From positions 1 through 19,734 of the forward strand of contig JBIIZD010000052.1 of NCBI GenBank assembly GCA_044346445.1: DNA of 19,734 nt. Direction: 5' to 3'. The stretch is from CAISGS01 sp044346445 (lineage in GTDB: Bacteria > Pseudomonadota > Alphaproteobacteria > Caulobacterales > Caulobacteraceae). Under the pieces are notes generated by a model that was not told the DNA's origin, searched no databases, and saw nothing but the letters and a program-made list of their open reading frames with translations. Positions 1 to 7,591 of the stretch are shown piece after piece. Both the position numbers and the translations under genes were made by a program. Position 1 is the stretch's first letter, and the number at the start of each line of letters is the position of its first letter.

Positions 1-310
1 GAGAACGGCCCTTTTCGAGATTGGCCTGGATGCCTGGACCTCGGTAGCGGTTGCCAGTCATGATATGGACACTGACCATGCTGCGCTCACGGCAGCTTTA
101 ACTTCAGACGCTGCCTATGTCGGGCTACTGGGGGCAAGACGGCGGCTGTCCGAGCGGGCTGTGGCCTTAACGGCGGGGGGGCTGACGTCCGAACAGATTG
201 GCCGGCTGCATGCACCGATTGGCCTTGATCTTGGCGGCAAGGCACCCTGGGAGGTCGCGATCAGCGTCCTGGGCCAGATCATTCAAATCCGCCAGAATCC
301 ACCAGCCTAA
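1..310 (+). CDS. xdhC: XdhC/CoxI family molybdenum-cofactor chaperone, C-terminal part (5' end outside window)
   Basis: The reading frame is open from base 2 and ends at a TAA at 308-310, so only the last 102 residues are visible. They match the C-terminal Rossmann-like domain of XdhC/CoxI proteins: a VASHDMDTDHAAL stretch, then AAYVGLLGARRR, then RLHAPIGLDLGGKAPWEVA near the end. The family binds molybdenum cofactor, promotes its sulfuration and hands it to xanthine-dehydrogenase-type enzymes in the cytoplasm. The N-terminal domain with its conserved cysteine motif lies outside the window, so completeness cannot be judged. The stop codon shares bases with the moeA stop on the other strand (CTAA at 307-310). 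The setting beside moeA and near mocA and iorAB supports a role in maturing the molybdenum hydroxylase encoded here. Confidence 0.88.
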   Translation, partial: RTALFEIGLDAWTSVAVASHDMDTDHAALTAALTSDAAYVGLLGARRRLSERAVALTAGGLTSEQIGRLHAPIGLDLGGKAPWEVAISVLGQIIQIRQNPPA

Positions 311-1521
311 AGCCGGTCTAGCCGCACAATCTCGACAATCGCGCCCTGGTCTAGCCCCTCGCCATTGGCCTCCTGCCGCATTAAGGCCCTTGCCTCGGCA
401 AACACCGTGACAAGCGACGAATCTTGATCACGAAATGGCCTTACCCATAACTGGCCTTGGCGGGTTTCCAGATCGGCTCGGCTCCAGTGCTCACGGGGCC
501 CGCCCGATGTGCCAAGAGCGGGCAGGGCTGAGGCCAAATGGGCGGTCTCAATATCTGGCCCCGGCTGTTGGCCCAACATGGCCTGGATCAAGGGCCGCAA
601 GAAAAGCTGTGCACAAACCAATGCCGAGGCTGGATTGCCAGGAAGGCCCAATACCCGCCGACCATCTTGCAATGTGCCAAACCAGGTTGGCTTGCCCGGC
701 CGAATGGCAATGGTTTGAACCATCAGGTCAAGGCCAAGTATGACCATGGCAGGCTTGACCAGATCATGATCCCCAACCGAGGCCCCGCCAAGGGTAAGGA
801 TCAGGTCGACATAGAGACCTGAGACAGCAGCGGTAATGTCTTCAATCTTGTCCGCAGCGCAGTGAAGCCGCAGCGCCTGTGCGCCCCAGGTCTCCACCAG
901 CGCGCAAATCGCATGACTACCCGAATTATAGATTTGGTTTGGTTGGGGCACCTGGCCCGGCTCAACCAGTTCGTCGCCGGTTGACAATACCGCCACCCTT
1001 GGACGCCGGGCGACGTCAAGGACGGCAGCCCCGGCGCTAGCGGCCAGGGATAGTCTCCAAGCATCGAGCCGCTCGCCCGGTGTCAGCAAGACCGTGCCTT
1101 GCAGATAATCGCCGCCTTGTGGGCGGATATGGCGTGAGGTGCCAATATCAGCAGGCATACGGGCCAGATTGCCTTCGCGTCGGACACTTTCTTGCACGAT
1201 GACCAGATCACAGTCCCTAGGCAGAGGCGCACCGGTAAAGATACGCACGCATTGGCCCGCCGCCACTGGCCGATCAAATCCGCCGCCCGCAGCACTCTCG
1301 CCGATGACCAAAAGCACGGCCCCGGTGGGAGAAAGGTCGCTGCGCCGGACGGCATAGCCATCCATGGCTGCGGCAAAAAACGGCGGTTGGTCGCGATTGG
1401 CAATCACGCTTTTGGCTAAAACGCGGCCGTGAGCGGCTGCAAGCTCAACCCTTTCGGACCCAAGCCGCTGCGCCTTCTCAAGCATAAGGCGGCGCGCCTC
1501 ATGGACGGAAAGGTTTTTCAT
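307..1521 (-). CDS. moeA: Molybdopterin molybdenumtransferase MoeA
   Basis: This 404-residue protein has the usual MoeA length. MoeA inserts molybdate into adenylylated molybdopterin to give molybdenum cofactor, in the cytoplasm. Visible family marks are AAMDGYAVR near residue 52, VRIFTGAPLP near residue 90, RVAVLSTGDELVEPG in the MPT-binding domain, LTLGGASVGDHDLVKPA (normally GGVSVGD), RPGKPTWFG and GLPGNPASA, followed by a beta-barrel C-terminal domain. It is the last gene of the minus-strand moa operon. Its ATG overlaps the moaC stop by one base (TGATG), which suggests translational coupling. Its own stop overlaps that of xdhC on the opposite strand. No MogA-type adenylyltransferase is fused to it; the MoaB protein upstream probably supplies that step. 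Confidence 0.96.
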   Translation of the reverse strand: MKNLSVHEARRLMLEKAQRLGSERVELAAAHGRVLAKSVIANRDQPPFFAAAMDGYAVRRSDLSPTGAVLLVIGESAAGGGFDRPVAAGQCVRIFTGAPLPRDCDLVIVQESVRREGNLARMPADIGTSRHIRPQGGDYLQGTVLLTPGERLDAWRLSLAASAGAAVLDVARRPRVAVLSTGDELVEPGQVPQPNQIYNSGSHAICALVETWGAQALRLHCAADKIEDITAAVSGLYVDLILTLGGASVGDHDLVKPAMVILGLDLMVQTIAIRPGKPTWFGTLQDGRRVLGLPGNPASALVCAQLFLRPLIQAMLGQQPGPDIETAHLASALPALGTSGGPREHWSRADLETRQGQLWVRPFRDQDSSLVTVFAEARALMRQEANGEGLDQGAIVEIVRLDRL

Positions 1522-2024
1522 CAGCTAGGCCCGCTTTCTGAGCGTTGAAAATCTCCAGACGCTCCGCCGGTCTTGCGGATCAGGCAAATCCCCGCGATCG
1601 TCATGGACTTATCGGCAGCCTTGAGCATGTCATAAAGGGTAAGGCAGGCAATACTGACCGCCGTCAGGGCCTCCATCTCAACGCCTGTTGGCCCAGTGGT
1701 ACGCACCCTGGCTGTGACCTTTAGGCCAATACCCGCAGCTTCCGTGACCTCAACACCAATCTTGGACAGGGCCAGTGGATGGCAAAGCGGGATCAGGTCT
1801 GCGGTCCTTTTTGCGCCCATAACCCCAGCAAGTTCGGCAACCGCCATGACCTCGCCCTTCCGGCCCGTGCCGGCCAGAGCCAGGGCCAAGGTCGCAGGTG
1901 CCATACGGATTATGCCCTCAGCCACGGCCTCGCGAGCTGTATCGGGCTTGTGCGAGACATCGACCATACGGGCGCGCCCCGTGGCATCAATATGGCTAAG
2001 GCGGCCTGTATCTTTTGCCGTCAT
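1521..2024 (-). CDS. moaC: Cyclic pyranopterin monophosphate synthase MoaC
   Basis: This 167-residue protein has the full length of MoaC, which converts the MoaA product (3',8-cyclo-7,8-dihydro-GTP) to cyclic pyranopterin monophosphate. It begins with the usual LSHIDATGRARMVDVS segment. It continues with AKRTADLIPLCHPLALSKI, which carries the conserved Cys-His of the active site, then GPTGVEMEALTAVS and LYDMLKAADKSM, and ends in the typical glycine- and serine-rich tail (GGASGDF). It lies three bases downstream of moaB and overlaps moeA by one base. MoaA and MoaC act one after the other, so finding both in one operon is expected. Confidence 0.97.
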   Translation of the reverse strand: MTAKDTGRLSHIDATGRARMVDVSHKPDTAREAVAEGIIRMAPATLALALAGTGRKGEVMAVAELAGVMGAKRTADLIPLCHPLALSKIGVEVTEAAGIGLKVTARVRTTGPTGVEMEALTAVSIACLTLYDMLKAADKSMTIAGICLIRKTGGASGDFQRSESGPS

Positions 2025-2027
2025 GGC

Positions 2028-2582
2028 CTAGACCTCGTTCAGACGCGGCATGAGCTCGACCAAATTGCACGGCTTGTGACGGCTATTGAGCTGGGCACTG
2101 ATCACCTTGTCCCAGCCATCCTTGACCGCGCCATTGGAACCCGGCAGGCAAAATACAAACACCCCACCGATTATCCCCGCCAGGGCACGGCTTTGCAGGG
2201 TCGATAGACCCACAGTCTGGGTGCTGACCATGTGAAACACCACGGAAAACCCCTCAATGCGCTTATCAAATAAGGGTTCCAGCGCTTCAGGTGTTACATC
2301 GCGCCCGGTCAGGCCGGTGCCGCCTGTGGTAACAATGGCGTCAATCTGGCCAGAGCCAATCCAGGCCAAAACCTGGGCGCGAATTGCGGTGCGATCATCG
2401 CGAACCATGGCGCGGCCTGCCAGCACATGCCCGGCATCACTAACCCGGTTGGCCAAGAGATCGCCCGAGGTGTCGCTTTCCTCATCGCGGGTATCGGAAA
2501 CGGTCAAGACCGCGACCCGCACCGCAATATGCGCCAAGCTTTCATCTATGCGGCCGCCAAAGCCGGGGGGCAGGGTGCTCAT
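2028..2582 (-). CDS. moaB: Molybdopterin adenylyltransferase-family protein MoaB
   Basis: This 184-residue MoaB/MogA fold protein shows VAVLTVSDTRDEESDTSG near residue 24, the MPT-binding TTGGTGLTGRDVTPEA, then LSTLQSRALAGI and FCLPGSNGAVKDGWD, and ends with PCNLVELMPRLNEV. That pattern is MoaB rather than the longer CinA type. In organisms lacking mogA, MoaB-type proteins are thought to adenylylate molybdopterin before MoeA inserts molybdate. No separate mogA is present here, so this protein is the candidate for that step. It sits 13 bases after moaE and 3 bases before moaC in the operon. The exact activity (MogA-like or redundant, as in E. coli) is inferred from context. Confidence 0.93.
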   Translation of the reverse strand: MSTLPPGFGGRIDESLAHIAVRVAVLTVSDTRDEESDTSGDLLANRVSDAGHVLAGRAMVRDDRTAIRAQVLAWIGSGQIDAIVTTGGTGLTGRDVTPEALEPLFDKRIEGFSVVFHMVSTQTVGLSTLQSRALAGIIGGVFVFCLPGSNGAVKDGWDKVISAQLNSRHKPCNLVELMPRLNEV

Positions 2583-2595
2583 AATGGGATCCTCA

Positions 2596-3057
2596 TCAGG
2601 TCACTTCGGTCGGGCTGGTGTTCCAGCGCTCAAGGTCTTGATAGTCTATGCTTCGCGGCTCAATCCAGTGCTGTCCGCTAGGACCATGCTGCTTTTTCCA
2701 GAACGGGGCCCGGCTTTTGAGATGATCCATCAAGAAATCTGCCCCCTCAAACGCTTGTCGCCGATGCCGCGCCGCGCTGGCGACAAATACAATGGCTTCT
2801 CCCGGAGCGATCAAGCCGGTCCGGTGCACGACTAAGCTGCCTAGGAGCGAAAACCGCTGGTTAGCCACCAAGACCAGATCTTCGATCCAGGTTTCGGTAA
2901 AACCTGGATAGGCTTCAAGCTCAAGGCTTGTGACCTGTCCATCTTCATGCCGGGCGATACCGGTAAAACTGACGACGCCGCCAATATCGGCCTGACCTTG
3001 GCAAAACTGGTTTATCAGCGTGCCGACATCCAGGCTTTCGGTCTGGAGCTTGATCAT
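2596..3057 (-). CDS. moaE: Molybdopterin synthase catalytic subunit MoaE
   Basis: This 153-residue protein is the large subunit of molybdopterin synthase, which uses thiocarboxylated MoaD to place two sulfurs on cyclic pyranopterin monophosphate. Family marks are GGVVSFTGIAR near residue 27, LELEAYPGFTE, a middle segment HRTGLIAPGEAIVFV, and ASAARHRRQAFEGADFLMD followed by LKSRAPFWKKQ, which holds the conserved active-site lysines. The C-terminus has the usual W-I-E-P type segment (HWIEPRSIDY). Its ATG overlaps the moaD stop by four bases (ATGA), as expected for partners made in equal amounts. A C-terminal extension of about ten residues after the core is ordinary for this family. Confidence 0.96.
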   Translation of the reverse strand: MIKLQTESLDVGTLINQFCQGQADIGGVVSFTGIARHEDGQVTSLELEAYPGFTETWIEDLVLVANQRFSLLGSLVVHRTGLIAPGEAIVFVASAARHRRQAFEGADFLMDHLKSRAPFWKKQHGPSGQHWIEPRSIDYQDLERWNTSPTEVT

Positions 3058-3287
3058 CCGCCGCTCATGGGCGGTAAAAAGGCCACTTCTGACCCTTGCT
3101 CCAACACGGCATTGCCGCGCACGATCACCTTATCGACCGCCACCTGTACCCCCGGTCCAGACAAGGCCTCGGTAAGTTCAGGGTCAAATTGTGTTATCAA
3201 GCCCGCTAGGTCGCTGACATCGTAAAAATCGCGCTCGCGCCAACCGGCAAGATCGCGCAAGGGACCAAACAGCAAGACCCTGGCCAT
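3054..3287 (-). CDS. moaD: Molybdopterin synthase sulfur-carrier subunit MoaD
   Basis: This 77-residue ubiquitin-fold protein starts at the ATG of MARVLLFGPLRDLAG. It ends in FLPPMSGG, the double-glycine C-terminus that is adenylylated by MoeB and turned into a thiocarboxylate to give sulfur to MoaE. The frame is open further upstream to 3467, but that extension overlaps moaA and looks nothing like MoaD. The internal ATG lies four bases after the moaA stop and gives the normal family length, so it was chosen. The usual PPVSGG end is changed to PPMSGG, a conservative difference. The moeB adenylyltransferase that must charge it is not in this window. Confidence 0.94.
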   Translation of the reverse strand: MARVLLFGPLRDLAGWRERDFYDVSDLAGLITQFDPELTEALSGPGVQVAVDKVIVRGNAVLEQGSEVAFLPPMSGG

Positions 3288-3291
3288 GATG

Positions 3292-4332
3292 CTAGCCCCC
3301 CGTCCGAGACATGTGCCGCTGGACGCTTGGTGCCAAGCCCTCGCGAATCTGAAAATCATGGCCCTTGGGCTTGAGTGAAATTGCGTGTTGAATGGCGCCG
3401 CCCAGCCCATCAACCCCGAGCGGCCCGCGCAGCACCGCGCGCAGATCGGTTTCGTCTTCGTGACCAAGGCAGGTATGCAAGGTGCCGGTACAGGTCAGCC
3501 GCACGCGATTGCAGGCCTCGCAAAACGTGTGCGACATCGGCGTAATCAGGCCAAGTCGGCCGCCGGTTTCCTCGACCCGCACATAGCGTGCCGGCCCCCC
3601 GGTCTGGAGCGGAATATCGCTCAAGGTCCAGAACGAGGCCAAATGGTCGCGCACCGTTGCCAGTGATAAGAACTGCGTCGTGCGGTCTTCGCCGGTATCG
3701 CCAAGCGGCATGGTCTCGATCAAGGTCAGGTCAAAACCGCGTCCGTGTGCCCAACGGATGAGCGCCGGTATCTCGTCCTGATTGGTGCCCAATAGCGCCA
3801 CCGTATTGATCTTGATCGCTAGACCCGCAGCCTCGGCGGCGTCCAGGCCCTCGAGCACCTGCGCAATCTGGCCACCGCGGGTGAGGCTGGAAAACAGGTC
3901 GGGCTTTAGGGTGTCGAGCGAGACATTGATCCGCCTTATGCCAAACCGGGCAAGATCCGCCGCATGAGTGGCCAATTGGGTGCCATTGGTGGTCAAGGTC
4001 AACTCGTCAAGGGCACCGCTGGCAAGGTGGCGCGACAAGCTTTCGATCAGGCTCATAATGCCCTTACGCACCAATGGCTCGCCGCCGGTCAAGCGGATCT
4101 TGCGCACACCCATTGCGATGAATTTGCTGGTCATGACGTCCAGCTCTTCCAGGCTCAAGACCTCAGCCTTGGGCAGGAAGACCATGTGCTCGGCCATGCA
4201 ATAAACGCATCTTAGATCACACCGATCCGTCACTGAGACGCGCAAATAGCGTACTGCGCGGCCCAACCCGTCGATTAGATCGGGACGGCTTTGCTTGGCG
4301 ACGGCATAGGCAGCAGTGACAAACGCAGGCAT
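3292..4332 (-). CDS. moaA: GTP 3',8-cyclase MoaA (radical SAM)
   Basis: This 346-residue protein is the first enzyme of molybdenum-cofactor synthesis; it cyclises GTP by radical chemistry. The N-terminal radical-SAM cluster motif CX3CX2C is at C38, C42 and C45 within VTDRCDLRCVYCM, followed by IRLTGGEPLVR. The second, substrate-binding 4Fe-4S cluster motif CX2CX13C is at C271, C274 and C288. The chain ends in the twin glycine (RTGG) needed for activity. It is the promoter-proximal gene of the moa operon, with moaD only four bases downstream. The first 18 or so residues before LIDGLGRAVRYLRVSVTD are a slightly long N-terminus, and no clear Shine-Dalgarno precedes the ATG, so the start is less sure than the rest. 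Confidence 0.97.
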   Translation of the reverse strand: MPAFVTAAYAVAKQSRPDLIDGLGRAVRYLRVSVTDRCDLRCVYCMAEHMVFLPKAEVLSLEELDVMTSKFIAMGVRKIRLTGGEPLVRKGIMSLIESLSRHLASGALDELTLTTNGTQLATHAADLARFGIRRINVSLDTLKPDLFSSLTRGGQIAQVLEGLDAAEAAGLAIKINTVALLGTNQDEIPALIRWAHGRGFDLTLIETMPLGDTGEDRTTQFLSLATVRDHLASFWTLSDIPLQTGGPARYVRVEETGGRLGLITPMSHTFCEACNRVRLTCTGTLHTCLGHEDETDLRAVLRGPLGVDGLGGAIQHAISLKPKGHDFQIREGLAPSVQRHMSRTGG

Positions 4333-4361
4333 GATAGATCCGGATTCGGGAGCAGTGAGGC
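4333..4361. promoter_or_regulatory. 29-bp divergent gap between moaA and mocA
   Basis: Only 29 bases separate the start codons of moaA (minus) and mocA (plus). This is too short for two separate sigma70-type promoters, and there is no room for a molybdenum-cofactor riboswitch. At least one promoter must reach into the opposite gene, or the two overlap. A GGGAG at 4348-4352 lies nine bases before the mocA ATG and may be its ribosome site. No convincing -35/-10 pair was seen. Confidence 0.4.
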
Positions 4362-4943
4362 ATGATGACAGACCCCATCTGGAGTGCCATCGTTTTGGCA
4401 GCGGGTAAGTCTAGCCGTTTTGGTGGCGGCAAGCTACGGGCGGTTTATCAAGAAAAACCTGTGCTGGACTGGGTTTTGGATGCGGCCTTGGCCTGCCCTG
4501 TTGCAGAAGTGGTGGTGGTTTGGGGTGCAGACCGAAAAATTGGTGAAAGCCTACCCATAGATGGGCGGATCAAGGCCGTCTTGGCTAAGGATCATGACCT
4601 AGGCATGGGAGCCTCTCTGGCCGAGGGTTTGCGCGTGCTAAATCCCCAAACGCACGGCGTTTTGGTGTTTTTGGGCGACATGCCGCGCGTGCCGATAAGC
4701 TTGGTGACAGATATGATCGCGGCAATAGGGCAGGGGGCCTTGGCGGCCACACCAGAGTTTGGCGGTCGTCGGGGGCATCCGGTGCTTATCTCCCGGGCGC
4801 TATTTGATCAGATTGGCAATCTCGGCGGCGATCAGGGTGCAGGCAACATCCTAGATCAGCTCGGATCAAAGCTTGCCTTGATCAAGGCCCCGGACGATGG
4901 ATGCCTGTTCGACATCGACCGACCGGGGGATCTCTTGGGTTAG
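4362..4943 (+). CDS. mocA: MocA-type molybdenum cofactor cytidylyltransferase (NTP_transf_3 family)
   Basis: This 193-residue single-domain nucleotidyltransferase is likely to join CMP to molybdenum cofactor, making the MCD form used by the xanthine oxidase family. The N-terminal nucleotide loop is LAAGKSSRFGGGKL. The LAAG form goes with CTP-using MocA, while GTP-using MobA has LAGG. Further marks are VVVWGADRK, GMGASLAEGL, VFLGDMPRVP (metal-binding Asp), GRRGHPVLIS and the closing FDIDRPGDL. The setting fits: it runs tail to tail into iorB, whose product belongs to the enzyme family needing cytidylated cofactor, and is divergent from the moa operon. A second ATG three bases in (4365) is an equally possible start. 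CTP specificity is inferred from the motif and neighbours. Confidence 0.9.
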   Translation: MMTDPIWSAIVLAAGKSSRFGGGKLRAVYQEKPVLDWVLDAALACPVAEVVVVWGADRKIGESLPIDGRIKAVLAKDHDLGMGASLAEGLRVLNPQTHGVLVFLGDMPRVPISLVTDMIAAIGQGALAATPEFGGRRGHPVLISRALFDQIGNLGGDQGAGNILDQLGSKLALIKAPDDGCLFDIDRPGDLLG

Positions 4944-7105
4944 ATCTTTACGAAAGGCAGGCTGGTTGTGGGTTTGCCGGTCAAGGCCAGCAGGGCATTG
5001 GCGACCGCAGGCGCGATCGGCGGGGTGCCGGGCTCACCTATGCCGCTGGGATTGGCACCTGATGGCACAATATAGGTCTCAACCATTGGCACCTCGTTTT
5101 GACGAAGCACCCGGTAGGTATCGAAATTGTGCTGCTCGACCATACCGTCTTTCAGTGTGATTGCACCAAACAGGGCGGCGGAAAGACCATATGCAACGGA
5201 GCCTTCCATTTGGGCCGCAATCTGGTCGGGAGAAATCGCAATGCCGCAATCAACGGCGCAGACGACACGGCTGACCCGTGGTACGCCGTCGACCAAAGAC
5301 ACTTCTGCGACCTGGGCAACCACACTCCCAAAGCTTTCATGCACCGCTATTCCCCTGGCTGTGCCCGCAGGCAGGGGCTTGCCCCAATCGGCCTTTTGGG
5401 TGGCCAGATCCATAACCGCCAAATGCCGCTTGGCATCGGCCTTGGTATAGAGGGCACGGCGATATTCGACCGGATCCTTTCCCGCCTTGGCGGCGAGCTG
5501 ATCAATCGTATGTTCCATCACCAGAGCCGTATGGCTACCGCCGACCGAGCGCCACCAAAGCACCGAGACCGGCGACTGCGCCATGATGACCTGGCCATCG
5601 ACCACGGGAGTGGCCTTTAGATAGGGCGAGCCCAGCGCACCCTCGACAGCGGCGGCCTCAAACTTGCCCTGAGGCATGGGGCTGCCCTTCATGATGGATT
5701 GGGTGACCACAGTATGCCGCCAAGCGGCTGGATAGCCGTCCGCTCCAATCTTGATGGCCAGATCATGGCGGACCATTGGCCGATATTGGCCGCCGCGCAT
5801 GTCGTCTTCACGCGTCCAGACCAGCTTGACCGGGGTAAAGCCGCCGATCTTTTTGGCAATCCGGGCGCACTCAACCACGTAATCGCCATTGACCGTCGCC
5901 CGGCGACCAAACGAGCCGCCCGTGGTCAGTGTTTCGATTTCGATTGCCCCGGGCAGGACGCCTATGGCCTTGGCCACATTGACCTGGTCCATGGTGGGGC
6001 CCTGACAGCCATAGGTCAGCTTGACCTTTTGACTATCGACCTGGGCCACGCAATTCATTGGCTCCATGGCAGCATGGGCCAGATAGGGGAAGTCGAAACT
6101 GGCTGTATGCAGCGGCCCGCCAAAAGCATTGGTCGCATCGCCCCTGGTCTCAAACACTGCACCGTCGCTGCGCGCAGCGGCAAGCTTGGCATAGGATTGG
6201 ATGATTTCCGGGGTGCTGCGCATCTCAGCTTTTGACTCATCCCAAGTCACTTTTAGCGCGTCACGGCCCTGTTTGGCGGCCCAGGTATTTTCGGCCACGA
6301 CCGCAACCCCAGTCGCGATCTCGAAGATCTTGACCACGCCCTTGACCTTTTTAGCCTCGGTATCGTCATAGCTGGCCACCTTGGCACCAAAGCGCGGAGC
6401 ATGGGCAACCATGGCGATCAGCATGCCCGGCATGCGGATGTCCTCAGTATAGACCGCCTTGCCCGTGCTCTTGGCCCGACTGTCCTTACGCCGCACTTTT
6501 TGGGTGCCGATCAGGGTAAAGTTTTTGGGATCCTTAAGAACCGGTGCCGCAGGTGGCGTGACCTTGGCGGCGTCTTTGAGCAGGTCAGAAAAGCTGGCGC
6601 TCTTGCCCGAAGCATGGCTGAGCACGCTGTCCTTGACTGTGATTTCGCCAGCGGGAACACCCCATCTGGTGCTGGCAGCCTGGACAAACATGGCCCGGGC
6701 GCTGGCGCCGGCCTGACGCAGTTGCATCCAGCTATTGGCAATGGCCGTTGATCCACCTGTGCCTTGCGCGCCAAACAACAGGTTCTGATAGACCTTGGCA
6801 TTGGCGGGTGACTGCTCGACCAGCACCCTTGACCAGTCGGCGTCTAGCTCTTCGGCAACAATGGCGGCCAGGCCAGCATGTGTACCCTGGCCAAACTCGA
6901 TATGTTTGGAAATCACCGTCACAGCGCCATCAGCACCGATCTTGATAAAGGGGCCAAAGGCTCCGAAATCGATTTTCTTCGCACCCAGATTAAGAATGTC
7001 CGTTGGCGAACAACCGACCAGTAACGCACCGCTGACCAGGCTGGCCCCTATGACCAGATCGCGGCGCGTGGTGCCATTTTGGGGTGTTTTAACAGGCTTG
7101 TTCAT
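4940..7105 (-). CDS. iorB: Isoquinoline 1-oxidoreductase-type molybdenum hydroxylase, large (beta) subunit, Tat signal with lipobox
   Basis: This 721-residue molybdopterin-binding subunit belongs to the xanthine oxidase family (IorB branch). The N-terminus has twin arginines R14-R15 (TTRRDLVIGA), a hydrophobic stretch and LVGC ending at C32, so it looks like a Tat substrate that may also be lipidated. Cofactor-binding segments include GAQGTGGSTAIANSW, GGSFGRR, WTREDDMRGGQYRP, WWRSVGGSHTALVMEHTIDQLA and the C-terminal GIGEPGTPPIAPAVANAL, where E691 is the expected base that activates water. Family members hydroxylate N-heterocycles or oxidise aldehydes; the substrate here is unknown. The gene follows iorA with a 14-base gap, and its stop shares bases with that of mocA. 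No FAD subunit or cytochrome c partner is visible nearby. Confidence 0.92.
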   Translation of the reverse strand: MNKPVKTPQNGTTRRDLVIGASLVSGALLVGCSPTDILNLGAKKIDFGAFGPFIKIGADGAVTVISKHIEFGQGTHAGLAAIVAEELDADWSRVLVEQSPANAKVYQNLLFGAQGTGGSTAIANSWMQLRQAGASARAMFVQAASTRWGVPAGEITVKDSVLSHASGKSASFSDLLKDAAKVTPPAAPVLKDPKNFTLIGTQKVRRKDSRAKSTGKAVYTEDIRMPGMLIAMVAHAPRFGAKVASYDDTEAKKVKGVVKIFEIATGVAVVAENTWAAKQGRDALKVTWDESKAEMRSTPEIIQSYAKLAAARSDGAVFETRGDATNAFGGPLHTASFDFPYLAHAAMEPMNCVAQVDSQKVKLTYGCQGPTMDQVNVAKAIGVLPGAIEIETLTTGGSFGRRATVNGDYVVECARIAKKIGGFTPVKLVWTREDDMRGGQYRPMVRHDLAIKIGADGYPAAWRHTVVTQSIMKGSPMPQGKFEAAAVEGALGSPYLKATPVVDGQVIMAQSPVSVLWWRSVGGSHTALVMEHTIDQLAAKAGKDPVEYRRALYTKADAKRHLAVMDLATQKADWGKPLPAGTARGIAVHESFGSVVAQVAEVSLVDGVPRVSRVVCAVDCGIAISPDQIAAQMEGSVAYGLSAALFGAITLKDGMVEQHNFDTYRVLRQNEVPMVETYIVPSGANPSGIGEPGTPPIAPAVANALLALTGKPTTSLPFVKI

Positions 7106-7119
7106 AATGCTGTCCTCGC

Positions 7120-7575
7120 TCAGGCGGACTTGGACGCCGCAGCGTCCTTAATGGCGGCGCGAATACGCTGATAGGCACCGCAGCGGCAGATATTGCCGCT
7201 CATGGCCGCATCAATATCGGCGTCTGTGGGATTGGGCTTTTCGACCAAAAGCGCTGCAGCGGCCATGATCTGGCCCGATTGGCAATAGCCGCACTGCGGC
7301 ACGTCATGCTTTACCCAGGCCGCTTGCAAGGGATGTTCACCCTTGAGCCCTTCGATTGTGGTGATCTTGACCCCGGTCAAGCCCTGGATGGGTGTCGAAC
7401 ACGACCGAATTGGCTGGCCATCTGCATGAACCGTACAGGCCCCGCACTGGGCGATACCGCAGCCAAACTTGGTGCCGGTCATTTCTAACTCATCGCGCAG
7501 CACCCACAAAAGTGGCGTGTCTGGCGCGGCCTCGGTCTGAAGCGTCTTGCCGTTTACCTCAAGCGCGATGGACAT
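7120..7575 (-). CDS. iorA: Isoquinoline 1-oxidoreductase-type small (alpha) subunit, 2x[2Fe-2S]
   Basis: This 151-residue iron-sulfur subunit of the molybdenum hydroxylase passes electrons away from the molybdenum centre. The plant-ferredoxin-like domain has C39, C44, C47 and C59 (GCGIAQCGACTVH). The helical [2Fe-2S] domain has C95 and C98 (QCGYCQSGQ) and C130 and C132 (NICRCGAYQRI). Two ATGs are possible. The second, at 7575, was chosen because the AAGGAGG at 7585-7591 lies 9 bases from it, against only 3 bases from the ATG at 7581. It has no signal peptide, so if the complex is exported this subunit must be carried along folded by the Tat signal of IorB. It is the first gene of the iorAB pair. 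Confidence 0.94.
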   Translation of the reverse strand: MSIALEVNGKTLQTEAAPDTPLLWVLRDELEMTGTKFGCGIAQCGACTVHADGQPIRSCSTPIQGLTGVKITTIEGLKGEHPLQAAWVKHDVPQCGYCQSGQIMAAAALLVEKPNPTDADIDAAMSGNICRCGAYQRIRAAIKDAAASKSA

Positions 7576-7584
7576 CGGCATTGG

Positions 7585-7591
7585 CCTCCTT
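7585..7591 (-). promoter_or_regulatory. Ribosome binding site of iorA
   Basis: A full AAGGAGG on the minus strand sits 9 bases from the ATG at 7575 and 3 bases from the ATG at 7581. The spacing favours the inner start (MSIALEVNG), which also matches where the ferredoxin domain begins. Confidence 0.7.

Noticed and set aside
3054..3467. 137-codon frame for MoaD extending into moaA
   Set aside because: The extra N-terminal part lies inside moaA and has no MoaD similarity. The ATG at 3287 gives the normal 77 residues.
4333..4361. Molybdenum-cofactor riboswitch before moaA
   Set aside because: The gap is only 29 bases, far too short for the known riboswitch, and no matching structure is seen.
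4362..4943. GTP-using MobA
   Set aside because: The nucleotide loop reads LAAG rather than LAGG, and the partner enzyme IorAB is of the CMP-cofactor type.
5099..5620. Long plus-strand frames within iorB
   Set aside because: They are shadows of the well-supported iorB gene with no recognisable domain.
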